Below are positions 35,995 to 44,340 of a DNA stretch of 64,000 nucleotides, piece by piece (within the stretch, counting starts at the first letter, position 1; each line of letters begins with the position of its first letter). The position numbers and the translations under genes were made by a program. Under the pieces are notes generated by a model. That model saw only the letters and a list, made by a program, of their open reading frames with translations, was not told the DNA's origin and did not search any database. The stretch spans positions 186,001-250,000 of the forward strand of contig JADCHX010000002.1 of assembly GCA_020248265.1 (NCBI GenBank), given 5' to 3'. The stretch is from Rhodocyclaceae bacterium (GTDB lineage Bacteria; Pseudomonadota; Gammaproteobacteria; Burkholderiales; CAIKXV01).

Positions 35995-37086
35995 TCAGCG
36001 CACCAGCACCCGCCCGGGCACCGTCCCGGGCGCCGGGGCTTGCAGCCGACCGATGCGAGCGGCGAATTCGAAGCCGGCAGCGCGCATCTCCTCTACCAGG
36101 GCATCGGCGGTCGACGGATCGCACGCCACCAGCAGCCCGCCGCTGGTCTGCGGATCGGTCAGCAGGTTGCGCTGCCAGATAGGCATCGCGGCAGGCAATG
36201 TCACGTTCGCGCCATAGCTCTCCCAGTTGCGACCGGAGGCCCCTGTCGCCAAGCCCTGCTCGGCGAACGGCAGCGCCTCGGGCAGCACCGGCACCGATGG
36301 CCAGTCGATGCATGCGACCAGCGATGATCCGCGCGCCATCTCAAGGGCATGGCCGAGCAGGCCGAAGCCGGTGACATCGGTCAGCGCATGCACGCTGTCG
36401 CGTGCCGCCAGTTCGGCGCCGATCGCATTGAGCTGGGTGGTGCTGGCGATCATCCGCGCATAGCCGGCCTCATCCAGAACCTGCTTCTTCAGTGCCGCAC
36501 TGAGGATCCCGACGCCCAGCCCCTTGCCCAGCACCAGGACATCGCCGTCGCGCGCCTGGTCATTACGCTTGACCTTCGACGGATGCACCAGGCCGAGCGC
36601 GACCAGCCCGTAGATCGGTTCCACCGAATCGATGCTGTGGCCACCGGCGATCGGGATGCCCGCCGCGGCGCACACCGCCTCGCCACCGGCCAGTATGCGC
36701 TGCACCGCCGCCGCGCCGATCTTCGCGACTGGCATCGCGACCAGCGCGAGCGCCATGATCGGCGTGCCGCCCATCGCGTAGACGTCGGAGATCGCATTGG
36801 TCGCGGCGATCCGTCCGAAGTCGAACGGGTCGTCGACGATCGGCATGAAGAAATCGGTCGTCGCGATCAGCGCCTGGCTGTCGTTCAGCCGATACACCGC
36901 TGCATCGTCGCTCGACTCGCGGCCGACCAGCAGGTTCGGGAAGGCGCGCGTGACCGCTGCTGTCGCAGGGGACGCCGCAAGGATTTCGCTCAGCACCGCC
37001 GGCGTGAGTTTGCAGCCTCACCCGCCGCCGTGCGACAGTTCGCTCAGGCGCACGGGGCGGGCATCGGCTTCGGACGGGGTACTCAT
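35995..37086 (-). CDS. selD: Selenide, water dikinase (selenophosphate synthase), probable Sec-containing
   Basis: SelD makes selenophosphate from selenide and ATP. From ATG 37086 the frame encodes MSTPSEADARPVRLSELS then HGGG, a UGA at 37018-37020 (residue 23), GCKLTP and the whole conserved enzyme (DDAAVYRLND, TTDFFMPIVDDPFDFGRI, AGGHSID, TDVTGFGLLGHALEM, CDPQTSGGLL). In E. coli the matching residue is catalytic Cys17 (GAGCGCK), and many SelD proteins have selenocysteine there. Total length is 363 including Sec. A frame starting at GTG 36996 would lack the catalytic site and is unlikely. The gene is divergent from selU. Confidence 0.92.
36989..37008 (-). promoter_or_regulatory. Candidate bacterial SECIS element in selD
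   Basis: Starting 9 bases after the UGA, the mRNA can form a stem CUCAC-G-CC with GG-U-G(C)UGAG (8 pairs including one G-U, one bulged C) closing a GGC loop. The loop starts 17 bases after the UGA. A short loop beginning with G at this spacing fits published descriptions of bacterial SECIS elements. This is folding by eye. Confidence 0.6.
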
Positions 37087-37228
37087 GTGTGCGTTTCTCG
37101 ACAGGCGCTCGGGTGTGGGGGGAGTGTACACTTCGCCAGCCCTGCGCATGCACCACGGCCACCTGCGTCCCGGGCCGGTTTCGTTTCGCGCATCCGACCG
37201 GCAATCCCGGTCCTGTCCTGTCGCCCCC

Positions 37229-38317
37229 TTGAACGATCCCGTCATCTCCACCAGCACCGCCCTCGCTGATCTGCCGCGTTTCGATGCGGTGATCGACGTC
37301 CGGTCGCCCGCGGAGTTCACGGAGGACCATGTGCCCGGTGCGATCAACTGCCCGGTGCTCGATGACCTCGAGCGTGCGCTCGTCGGCACGATGTACAAGC
37401 ATCAGGGGGCATTCGAGGCGCGCCGGATCGGGGGCGCGCTGGCCGCTCGCAACATCGCGCGCCATGTCGAAGAGGCCTTCGCCGGCCATCCCCGGAAATG
37501 GGCGCCCCTCGTCTATTGCTGGCGGGGCGGCCAGCGCAGCCGGGCGTTCACGCATGTGCTGCGTGAGATCGGCTGGGCAGCGCTTCAGCTCGAGGGCGGC
37601 TACCGCAGCTATCGGCGCAGCGTCCTCGAGCAACTCGACCAGTTGCCGCACGGCCTCGCCTGGCGCGTGATCTGCGGCCGCACCGGCTGCGGCAAGAGCC
37701 GGCTGCTGCGCGAGCTTTCTGGCAGGGGCGCCCAGGTGCTGGACCTGGAAGCGATCGCGCGCCATCGCGGGTCGGTGCTGGGCGGCCTGCCGGATGAACC
37801 GCAGCCCTCCCAGAAGAGCTTCGAGTCGTCGGTGTGGGATGCGCTGCGCGGGTTCGACCCGTCGCGGCCGGTATTCGTCGAGGCTGAAAGCAAGCGCATC
37901 GGCGCACTGCACGTGCCCGATGCCCTTATCGCGCGCATGCGCGCGGCCCCCACGCTGATGATCGATGCCTCGGTGGACACACGCACCCGGCTGCTGATCG
38001 ACGAGTACCGGCACCTCGTCGAGGATACTCCGCGCCTGCTGGCACGCCTGGAGTGCCTGCGCGCGCTGCATTCCGCGGAAACCCTCGCCAAGTGGCAATC
38101 GCTGGCCGAAACCCGCGACTGGACGCGCTTCGTCGCGAGCCTCCTGGAAGAGCACTACGACGCCGCCTACGATCGCTCGATGTTCCGCAATTACGGCAGC
38201 CATGTCGACGCACCGGTCGTGGAACTCGCCGGCGTGGACCCCGCTTCGGTTGATGCGGCGGTCGAGCGCATTCTCGCTCTGCCACTGGCCGCGCCGACAG
38301 GCACGGAACAGCCGTAA
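37229..38317 (+). CDS. mnmH: tRNA 2-selenouridine synthase
   Basis: SelU/MnmH (also ybbB) replaces sulfur by selenium at the wobble 2-thiouridine of Glu, Lys and Gln tRNAs, using selenophosphate. The rhodanese domain holds FDAVIDVRSPAEF and the active Cys in VYCWRGGQRS. A P-loop domain follows with CGRTGCGKSRLL (about 150) and FVEAESKRIG. Length from TTG 37229 is 362 residues. ATG 37148 is an in-frame alternative, but the extra residues do not look conserved, and neither start has a clear ribosome site. Divergence from selD links the two functionally. Confidence 0.92.
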   Translation: MNDPVISTSTALADLPRFDAVIDVRSPAEFTEDHVPGAINCPVLDDLERALVGTMYKHQGAFEARRIGGALAARNIARHVEEAFAGHPRKWAPLVYCWRGGQRSRAFTHVLREIGWAALQLEGGYRSYRRSVLEQLDQLPHGLAWRVICGRTGCGKSRLLRELSGRGAQVLDLEAIARHRGSVLGGLPDEPQPSQKSFESSVWDALRGFDPSRPVFVEAESKRIGALHVPDALIARMRAAPTLMIDASVDTRTRLLIDEYRHLVEDTPRLLARLECLRALHSAETLAKWQSLAETRDWTRFVASLLEEHYDAAYDRSMFRNYGSHVDAPVVELAGVDPASVDAAVERILALPLAAPTGTEQP

Positions 38318-38439
38318 CGCGATTCGCCTGGCGGCACTGCGCGTGCCGCGCAACCGCCTGTGGCTACCGCTCGGCGCTTTCATCTTCGATCGCCGCTGCC
38401 TCAGGCCCGGCGCTCGCACTGTTATCATCGAGGGATTCG

Positions 38440-38599
38440 ATGGACTTCCTTCCCTTTACCCGCCCCGACATCGACGACGATACCTTCGCCGGCGTGGCGA
38501 GCATCCACTCGGCGCGAGACGCTCGCGACGGCGAAGTATCGCGAATGCTTGGGCAGCACGAAGCGGCTGAACCTGGTCGACACCAACGGCGGCGCCTGA
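38440..38599 (+). pseudogene. Remnant of an arnB-like aminotransferase 5' end
   Basis: The first 19 codons (MDFLPFTRPDIDDDTFAGV) match the usual start of ArnB/DegT-type aminotransferases; after that the similarity ends abruptly. A second protein-like stretch in another frame (from about 38510, TAKYRECLGSTKRLNLVDTN) runs to a TGA at 38599, and I cannot place it. Together with intact arnD 100 bases downstream, this looks like the scar of a deletion inside an arn operon. Confidence 0.5.
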
Positions 38600-38699
38600 T
38601 GCGGCGCTTGTTGCGAGGATATGCAGGCGCAGGCTTGAGGCGCCGGCCGCCCCTGTATCGTCGAGGCAAGGCGCATCGTGAGCTGGCTGGCGGCAACCG

Positions 38700-39701
38700 A
38701 TGAAGCTTGCGCTGAAAGTCGATGTCGACACCTACCGAGGCACGCGCGAGGGGGTGCCGCGCCTGGTCGAAATGCTCCGGCGCGACGGTGCCGGAGCGAC
38801 CTTCCTGTTCAGCCTGGGACCGGACCACACCGGCCGCGCGGTGCGGCGCGTGTTCCGCCGCGGATTCATGCGCAAGGTGTCGCGCACGTCGGTCCTGGAA
38901 CACTACGGGCTGCGCACGCTGCTCTACGGGACCCTGCTTCCCGGCCCCGACATCGGCGAGCGTTGCCGCAAACAGATGCAGGCCGTACGCGACGCCGGCT
39001 TCGAATGCGGCATCCACTGCTGGGACCACGTCCGCTGGCAGGACCGGCTGGCGCTCGCGGACGACGCATGGACGCGAGCCGAGATGCAACGGGCCTGCGA
39101 TCGCTTCGAAGAGGTTTTCGGGGCACCGGCACGCGCGCATGGCGCAGCCGGCTGGCAGATGAACGTGCATGCGCTGCGCAATACCCAGCGCCTGTCCTTC
39201 GGCTACAGTTCCGACACCCGCGGGACCCATCCATTCCTGCCGACATACAACGCCGAGCTGATTGCCTGCCCTCAGATCCCGACCACGCTGCCCACGCTGG
39301 ACGAAATGATCGGGCGCGACGGAATCACCGCCGACAACGTCGCGGACCGCCTGCTGGCACTGACCGACGCCGAGCGCCCCGCCACTGGCCATGTCTACAC
39401 GCTACACGCCGAGCTCGAGGGACAGAAACTGGCACCGGCCTTCGAACGCCTCTTGGCAGGCTGGAAGGCGCAGGGCTATGAAGTGCTGTCGCTTCGCGAC
39501 TACTGCGACGATCTCGAGCCTGAGCAGCTGCCGCACCACGAAGTGGTATTCGGCGAGGTACCGGGCCGCAGCGGCCTGCTCGCACTGCAGGGGCCGGCTT
39601 TCCTGTCGCCCGGCGCGCCTGCTCCGGACTATCGCTGGACGCGCGACCGCGCCGTGATCACGCAGCAGGGCCAGCCTGCGCTGCCGGCCGGCGCAGGCTG
39701 A
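38700..39701 (+). CDS. arnD: ArnD-type 4-deoxy-4-formamido-L-Ara4N undecaprenyl-phosphate deformylase
   Basis: The product has 333 residues and belongs to the polysaccharide deacetylase family. It opens LALKVDVDTYRGTREGVPRL, the ArnD signature with metal-binding Asp residues. CGIHCWDHVRWQ supplies metal His residues, and QIPTTLPTLDEMIGRD and VYTLHAELEG follow. ArnD removes the formyl group in the pathway that adds Ara4N to lipid A and lowers polymyxin binding. No arnB, arnC, arnA or arnT is intact nearby, so the gene is an orphan and may act on another formylated or acetylated sugar lipid. Confidence 0.86.
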   Translation: MKLALKVDVDTYRGTREGVPRLVEMLRRDGAGATFLFSLGPDHTGRAVRRVFRRGFMRKVSRTSVLEHYGLRTLLYGTLLPGPDIGERCRKQMQAVRDAGFECGIHCWDHVRWQDRLALADDAWTRAEMQRACDRFEEVFGAPARAHGAAGWQMNVHALRNTQRLSFGYSSDTRGTHPFLPTYNAELIACPQIPTTLPTLDEMIGRDGITADNVADRLLALTDAERPATGHVYTLHAELEGQKLAPAFERLLAGWKAQGYEVLSLRDYCDDLEPEQLPHHEVVFGEVPGRSGLLALQGPAFLSPGAPAPDYRWTRDRAVITQQGQPALPAGAG

Positions 39702-39790
39702 ACGGACGGCACGGATTGCCCCCGCCGGTACGACCGCTGTAATGTTCGTCGGGCATACTCTCGTCTTTGCCGGAACCTCCAGAAGACAAC

Positions 39791-40249
39791 ATGCCCGCGA
39801 CGAAAGCCCCCGCGCTAAAGCTGCCCTCCACCGATGGTGGCACCTTCGACCTTTCCGCCACCCGCGGCGCGCCGGTCGTGGTGTTCTTCTACCCGAAGGA
39901 CAACACCCCGGGCTGCACCACCGAAGCCTCCGGCTTCCGCGACCAATACGAGGGGTTCGGGCAAGCCGGCGCCACTATCGTCGGCATTTCGCGCGACAGC
40001 CTCAAGTCGCACGCATCGTTCCGCGAGAAGCTCGGCCTGCCGTTCGACCTGCTGTCCGATCCGGACGAGGTTGCCTGCACGGCATGGGGCGTGATGAAGC
40101 TGAAGAACATGTACGGCAAGCAGGTTCGCGGCATCGAACGCAGCACGTTCGTGGTCGCGGCCGACGGTACGATCGCGCGCGAATGGCGCGGCGTGAAGGT
40201 TCCGGGTCATGTCGACGAGGTACTGGCATTCGTAGGCACCCTGAAGTAG
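39791..40249 (+). CDS. bcp: Thiol peroxidase of the Bcp/PrxQ family
   Basis: The peroxiredoxin (152 residues) has the peroxidatic Cys in YPKDNTPGCTTEASGFRD (about residue 43). The residue five places later, the resolving Cys in E. coli Bcp, is Ser here. A second Cys occurs at about 88 in DEVACTAWGV, as in other betaproteobacterial homologues, and may resolve instead. Bcp reduces hydroperoxides with thioredoxin. ATG 39791 gives the normal length; a GTG or ATG further upstream only adds an acidic tail. Confidence 0.92.
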   Translation: MPATKAPALKLPSTDGGTFDLSATRGAPVVVFFYPKDNTPGCTTEASGFRDQYEGFGQAGATIVGISRDSLKSHASFREKLGLPFDLLSDPDEVACTAWGVMKLKNMYGKQVRGIERSTFVVAADGTIAREWRGVKVPGHVDEVLAFVGTLK

Positions 40250-40401
40250 GCTGATCGGAATCGATACCCTCAGGAACACTTCCCGGGTTGGCGCTTCCAA
40301 GGTGACGGATACCCGATGACAGTACGCCCCTGCCCGCCGGCGTGCCGCACCCGCCGCAGCCGTCAATCTTGATCCGACGCGCCCCTCACCCTGCATTCCT
40401 C

Positions 40402-40433
40402 CACGCCCCCGCGGCTTTGCCGTCGGGGGCGTG
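40402..40433. terminator. Strong hairpin between bcp and phoH
   Basis: Ten perfect pairs (40402-40411 with 40424-40433, CACGCCCCCG and its complement), extended by GGC/GCC around a TTT loop. It is followed by TCGTTTG rather than a clean T-run. It could end the bcp transcript or be part of the phoH leader, since it stops 44 bases before the phoH ATG. Confidence 0.55.
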
Positions 40434-40477
40434 TCGTTTGTGCCCTGCCACGCCGTGCCCCAACCCCGGGAGAACCG

Positions 40478-41914
40478 ATGATCCAGCGCACCAAGCCTGT
40501 CGGACAGACCAGCGTCACCAGGCTGCATTCGACCAAGCTGTTCGTGATCGACACGAACGTGCTGATGCACGATCCGACCAGCCTGTTCCGGTTCGAGGAA
40601 CACGATGTGTTCCTGCCGATGATCACGCTCGAGGAACTCGACGATCACAAGAAGGGCATGACGGAGGTCGCGCGCAACGCGCGGCAGGCCAGCCGCTACC
40701 TCGAGGAGGTGATCGCACGTTCGCCCGGTGCCGATCTCGGCGCGGGTATCCCGCTTGCCGATACCGGTATACGGCAGGGCACCGGCCACCTGATGCTGCA
40801 GACCGAGGCGCTGGAAGCGACGCTGCCGACCTCGATCCCGGCCAGCGGCAAGGCCGACAACCAGATCCTCGCGGTGGTAAAGGCGCTGCAGGAGCGCAAC
40901 GCGCGCCGGCAGGTGATCCTGGTCAGCAAGGACATCAACATGCGGATCAAGGCGCGCGCGCTGGGACTCGCCGCCGAGGACTACTTCAACGACAAGGTGC
41001 TGGAAGACACCGACCTGCTCTATACCGGCGTGCGCGAACTGCCGGCCGACTTCTGGGAGAAGCACGGCAAGGAGATGGAGTCCTGGCAGCAGGCCGGCAG
41101 CACCTTCTACCGGGTTCACGGGCCCCTGTGCACTGCCTTCGCCCTGAACGAGTTCGTCTGGATGGAATCCGACCGGCCATTCCATGCGCTCGTGAAGGAG
41201 CAGTCGGGCAACACCGCAATCCTGCAGACCATCCGCGACTACTCGCACCAGAAGAACAGCACGTGGGGCGTCCTCGCTCGCAACCGCGAGCAGAACTTCG
41301 CTCTCAACCTGCTGATGGACCCGGAGATCGACTGCGTCACGCTGCTCGGCCAGGCTGGCACAGGCAAGACGCTGCTCACGCTCGCGGCGGGGCTCGCACA
41401 GACGCTCGACGAAAGGCTCTACTCCGAGATCATCATGACGCGGGTGACGGTGCCGGTCGGCGAGGACATCGGCTTCCTGCCCGGTACCGAGGAGGAGAAG
41501 ATGAACCCGTGGATGGGAGCCCTCGAGGACAACCTCGAAGTGCTGAACAAGACCGACGATGATGCCGGCGATTGGGGGCGCGCCGCCACGCGCGACCTGA
41601 TCCGGTCACGCATCAAGGTGAAGTCGCTGAACTTCATGCGCGGCCGTACCTTCCTCAACAAGTTCCTGATCATCGACGAAGCGCAGAACCTCACACCGAA
41701 GCAGATGAAGACGCTGATCACGCGAGCCGGACCGGGTACCAAGGTGGTCTGCCTGGGCAACATCGCGCAGATCGACACGCCCTACCTCACCGAAGGCAGC
41801 TCCGGCCTCAGCTACGTGGTGGACCGGATGAAGGGCTGGACGCACGGCGGGCACGTGACGCTCGCCCGCGGCGAGCGGTCGCGCCTGGCCGACTTCGCGG
41901 GCGAACGACTCTAG
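40478..41914 (+). CDS. PIN-domain/PhoH-family ATPase (YlaK-like)
   Basis: The product has 478 residues. An N-terminal PIN domain (about 20-170) shows the acidic nuclease residues in KLFVIDTNVLMHDP, MITLEELDDHKKG, KADNQILAV and VSKDINMRIKA. A PhoH ATPase domain (about 240-478) has Walker A LLGQAGTGKTLLTLA and Walker B LIIDEAQNLTPKQMK. Proteins of this PhoH2 type couple an RNase-like domain to an RNA helicase-like ATPase. A GGGAGAA ribosome site precedes ATG 40478. It is convergent with dnaB, with the REPIN between them. Confidence 0.93.
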   Translation: MIQRTKPVGQTSVTRLHSTKLFVIDTNVLMHDPTSLFRFEEHDVFLPMITLEELDDHKKGMTEVARNARQASRYLEEVIARSPGADLGAGIPLADTGIRQGTGHLMLQTEALEATLPTSIPASGKADNQILAVVKALQERNARRQVILVSKDINMRIKARALGLAAEDYFNDKVLEDTDLLYTGVRELPADFWEKHGKEMESWQQAGSTFYRVHGPLCTAFALNEFVWMESDRPFHALVKEQSGNTAILQTIRDYSHQKNSTWGVLARNREQNFALNLLMDPEIDCVTLLGQAGTGKTLLTLAAGLAQTLDERLYSEIIMTRVTVPVGEDIGFLPGTEEEKMNPWMGALEDNLEVLNKTDDDAGDWGRAATRDLIRSRIKVKSLNFMRGRTFLNKFLIIDEAQNLTPKQMKTLITRAGPGTKVVCLGNIAQIDTPYLTEGSSGLSYVVDRMKGWTHGGHVTLARGERSRLADFAGERL

Positions 41915-41957
41915 CCAGGGCTGCGGCGGCACAGGCCGAGAAGGGTGGGAGCAGGTC

Positions 41958-42045
41958 GGGGTGGGGTCAGGTCTTGAGTTTTGCGGGGTGGGGTCAGGTC
42001 TTGAGTTTTGCACGTAATGCAAAACTCAAGACCTGACCCCACCCC
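41958..42045. repeat. REPIN-like element: tandem direct plus inverted repeat
   Basis: Two identical direct copies of a 27-base unit with core GTCAGGTCTTGAGTTTTGC lie at 41958-41984 and 41985-42011. The second copy (with one more base, to 42012) is followed, after 5 bases, by its perfect 28-base inverse at 42018-42045. The core matches repeats commonly found around RAYT/Y1 transposase genes. It fills the gap between convergent phoH and dnaB and would form a long hairpin in either transcript. Confidence 0.9.
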
Positions 42046-42067
42046 GGCACTCTTCCACCCCCACTCT

Positions 42068-43459
42068 TCAAAACCGCCCGGGTACCGGAGCGAAGTTCTC
42101 GAACTTCGTGTGCTTGCCGAGGAAGGTTAGCTTCACGGTGCCGATCGGGCCGTTACGCTGCTTGCCGATGATCAGTTCGGCCGTCCCCTTGTCGGCAGAG
42201 TCGGGGTTGTAGACTTCATCGCGGTAGATGAAAAGGATCACGTCTGCATCCTGCTCGATCGCACCCGATTCACGCAGGTCGGACATCACCGGCCGCTTGT
42301 TGGGCCGCTGCTCCAGGCTGCGGTTCAGCTGGGACAGCGCGATCACCGGCACCTGCAGTTCCTTCGCCAGCGCCTTGAGCGAACGCGAGATCTCGGAAAT
42401 CTCGGTCGCCCGGTTTTCGCTGCCGCTGGAGCTCATCAGTTGCAGGTAATCGATCACGATCAGGCCCAGCCGGCCACCGAAGCTGCGTGCGGCGCGCCGC
42501 GCGCGCGAGCGCAGGTCGAGCGGGGTAAGTGCGCCGGTTTCGTCGAGCAGGATCGGTGCCTGGGTAAGCGCACCGAGCGCGCTGGTCAGACGCGGCCAGT
42601 CGGCATCCTCGAGGCGGCCGCTGCGCAGCCGCTGCTGGTCGATGCGACCGGAGGAGCCGATAAGGCGCATCACCAGCTGAGTACCGGACATCTCCATGCT
42701 GAAGATCACCACCGGCAGCTTCTCGGTCAGCGCGACATGCTCAGCCATGTTCAACGCCAGCGCGGTCTTGCCCATGCTGGGACGACCGGCGACGATGATA
42801 AGGTCACCGGCCTGCATGCCCGAGGTATCGCGGTCGAGGTCGGCGAAGCCGGTCGCCACGCCGGTGACATCGCTGCTGTCGCCCCGCGCATGCAGCAGAT
42901 CGATACGCTCGACCACCTCGGCCACCAGCGAATTCAGGTCGAGGAAGCCCTGCGAGGTACGCTTGCCCGCCTCGGCGATGGCCAGCACCTTGGCTTCGGC
43001 CTCGTCGAGCAGCACCTTCGCCGCACGCCCGCTCGGTGCATAGGCCGACTCGGCGATCTCGGTACCGACCCGGGCGAGTTCGCGCATCAGCGATCGTTCG
43101 CGGACGATCTCGGCATAGCGCCGGATGTTGGCCGCGGTCGGCACGTTGTTGGCAAGGGCGGAGAGGTAGGGCAGCCCGCCGATCCTGGCGAGTTCGCCGT
43201 TGCGCTCCAGGCTTTCGGCGACGGTGATCACGTCCGCCGGGCGCGACTCGTCGACCAGCTTGACCAGATGCCTGTAGATCATCCGGTGGTCGGCGCTGTA
43301 GAAGTCGCCCTCGCCGAGCAGGTCGGCAATGCGCTCCCATGCGTTGTTGTCGAGCAGCAGGCCGCCGAGCACCGACTGCTCCGCCTCGATCGAGTGCGGT
43401 GCGTGGCGCACGGCCGCCAGTTCGCTGTCGGATGCCTCTGCGGAAACGATCTGGATCAT
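42068..43459 (-). CDS. dnaB: Replicative DNA helicase DnaB
   Basis: DnaB has 463 residues. The N-terminal domain (HSIEAEQSVLGGLLLDNNAW) is followed by the RecA-like helicase core with Walker A GRPSMGKTALALN, IFSMEMSGTQL, Walker B LIVIDYLQLM, ALSQLNRSLE and ESGAIEQDADVI. It unwinds the fork as a hexamer. It lies downstream of rplI in the usual rpsF-priB-rpsR-rplI-dnaB order, but an intrinsic terminator separates them, so it likely has its own promoter. Confidence 0.97.
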   Translation of the reverse strand: MIQIVSAEASDSELAAVRHAPHSIEAEQSVLGGLLLDNNAWERIADLLGEGDFYSADHRMIYRHLVKLVDESRPADVITVAESLERNGELARIGGLPYLSALANNVPTAANIRRYAEIVRERSLMRELARVGTEIAESAYAPSGRAAKVLLDEAEAKVLAIAEAGKRTSQGFLDLNSLVAEVVERIDLLHARGDSSDVTGVATGFADLDRDTSGMQAGDLIIVAGRPSMGKTALALNMAEHVALTEKLPVVIFSMEMSGTQLVMRLIGSSGRIDQQRLRSGRLEDADWPRLTSALGALTQAPILLDETGALTPLDLRSRARRAARSFGGRLGLIVIDYLQLMSSSGSENRATEISEISRSLKALAKELQVPVIALSQLNRSLEQRPNKRPVMSDLRESGAIEQDADVILFIYRDEVYNPDSADKGTAELIIGKQRNGPIGTVKLTFLGKHTKFENFAPVPGRF

Positions 43460-43530
43460 GACGAAAGCTTATCACCGACAGCCGTGGCGCAACCGCACCG
43501 ACGACGTCCGCTCAACGCTGCCAACCAACG

Positions 43531-43559
43531 AAAAAGGGCCTCCGAAGAGACCCTTTTTT
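43531..43559. terminator. Bidirectional intrinsic terminator after rplI
   Basis: Stem GGGCCTC (43536-43542) with GAGACCC (43547-43553), including one G-T pair, closes a CGAA tetraloop (TTCG on the minus strand). Five A precede it and six T follow it, so it can act both ways. On the minus strand it ends the rpsF operon 35 bases after the rplI stop. Confidence 0.88.
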
Positions 43560-43593
43560 GTACCGCCAGCCCGCAGGCTGGCAGCGCATTACA

Positions 43594-44040
43594 TTACTCG
43601 CCGAGCACCGACACCGTGATCGACACATGCACGTCGGTATGCAGCGCCACGACGACCGGGAAGTCGCCGATGGTCTTCAGCGGACCCGCGGGCATGCGGA
43701 TCATCGTCCGCTCGACCGGGAAGTCGTTCTTGCGCAGCGCTTCCGTGATGTCGGCCGGGGTGACCGAGCCGAACAGCTTGCCGTCGACGCCCGCCTTCTG
43801 GCGGATCTGCACCGTCATGCCTTCGAGCTGCTGGCCGCGCGCCTGCGCAGCCGCCAGCTGGGCTTCCGACTCACGCTCGAGTTCAGCGCGACGGACTTCG
43901 AATTCCTTCAGGTTGGCTGGCGTCGCACGCTTGGCCTTGCCAGTCGGGATCAGGAAGTTCCGGGCGTAGCCGTCCTTAACCTTCACCACGTCGCCGAGTT
44001 GGCCGAGGTTGACGATCTTTTCGAGGAGAATGATCTGCAT
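43594..44040 (-). CDS. rplI: 50S ribosomal protein L9
   Basis: L9 of 148 residues has the N-terminal rRNA-binding domain ([34 protein letters not shown]), a long charged helix (about 42-75) and the C-terminal domain ([11 protein letters not shown]). ATG 44040 is the family start. It follows rpsR by 10 bases and is followed by the intrinsic terminator. Confidence 0.97.
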   Translation of the reverse strand: MQIILLEKIVNLGQLGDVVKVKDGYARNFLIPTGKAKRATPANLKEFEVRRAELERESEAQLAAAQARGQQLEGMTVQIRQKAGVDGKLFGSVTPADITEALRKNDFPVERTMIRMPAGPLKTIGDFPVVVALHTDVHVSITVSVLGE

Positions 44041-44050
44041 CGCGGGCCTC

Positions 44051-44335
44051 TCAGTGCAGGTCGGTGAACGGGAGCAGCGCGAGGAAACGCGCGCGCTTGA
44101 CCGCAACCGACAGTTGGCGCTGGAAATGGGCCTTGGTGCCGGTGATCCGCGCCGGGATCAGCTTGCCGTTCTCATTGATGAAGTCCTTCAGCAGGTCGAT
44201 GTCCTTGTAGTCGACCTGCTTGATGCCTTCCGCGGTGAAGCGGCAGAACTTGCGGCGGCGGAATAGCGACCGCCCGCCACGCTTCTTCTTCTTGTCGTCC
44301 TTGCCTTTTCCGCGGCCTCGGGCTCCGAATGCCAT
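44051..44335 (-). CDS. rpsR: 30S ribosomal protein S18
   Basis: S18 of 94 residues has a basic N-terminal tail ([15 protein letters not shown]) and the conserved core [19 protein letters not shown], then [18 protein letters not shown]. It binds S6 and 16S rRNA in the platform. It lies 5 bases after priB. Confidence 0.97.
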   Translation of the reverse strand: MAFGARGRGKGKDDKKKKRGGRSLFRRRKFCRFTAEGIKQVDYKDIDLLKDFINENGKLIPARITGTKAHFQRQLSVAVKRARFLALLPFTDLH

Positions 44336-44340
44336 GTCTG

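Noticed and set aside
36563-38428. Long minus-strand frame across selU and the selD 5' part
   Set aside because: Antisense of selU; no domain and composition typical of shadow frames.
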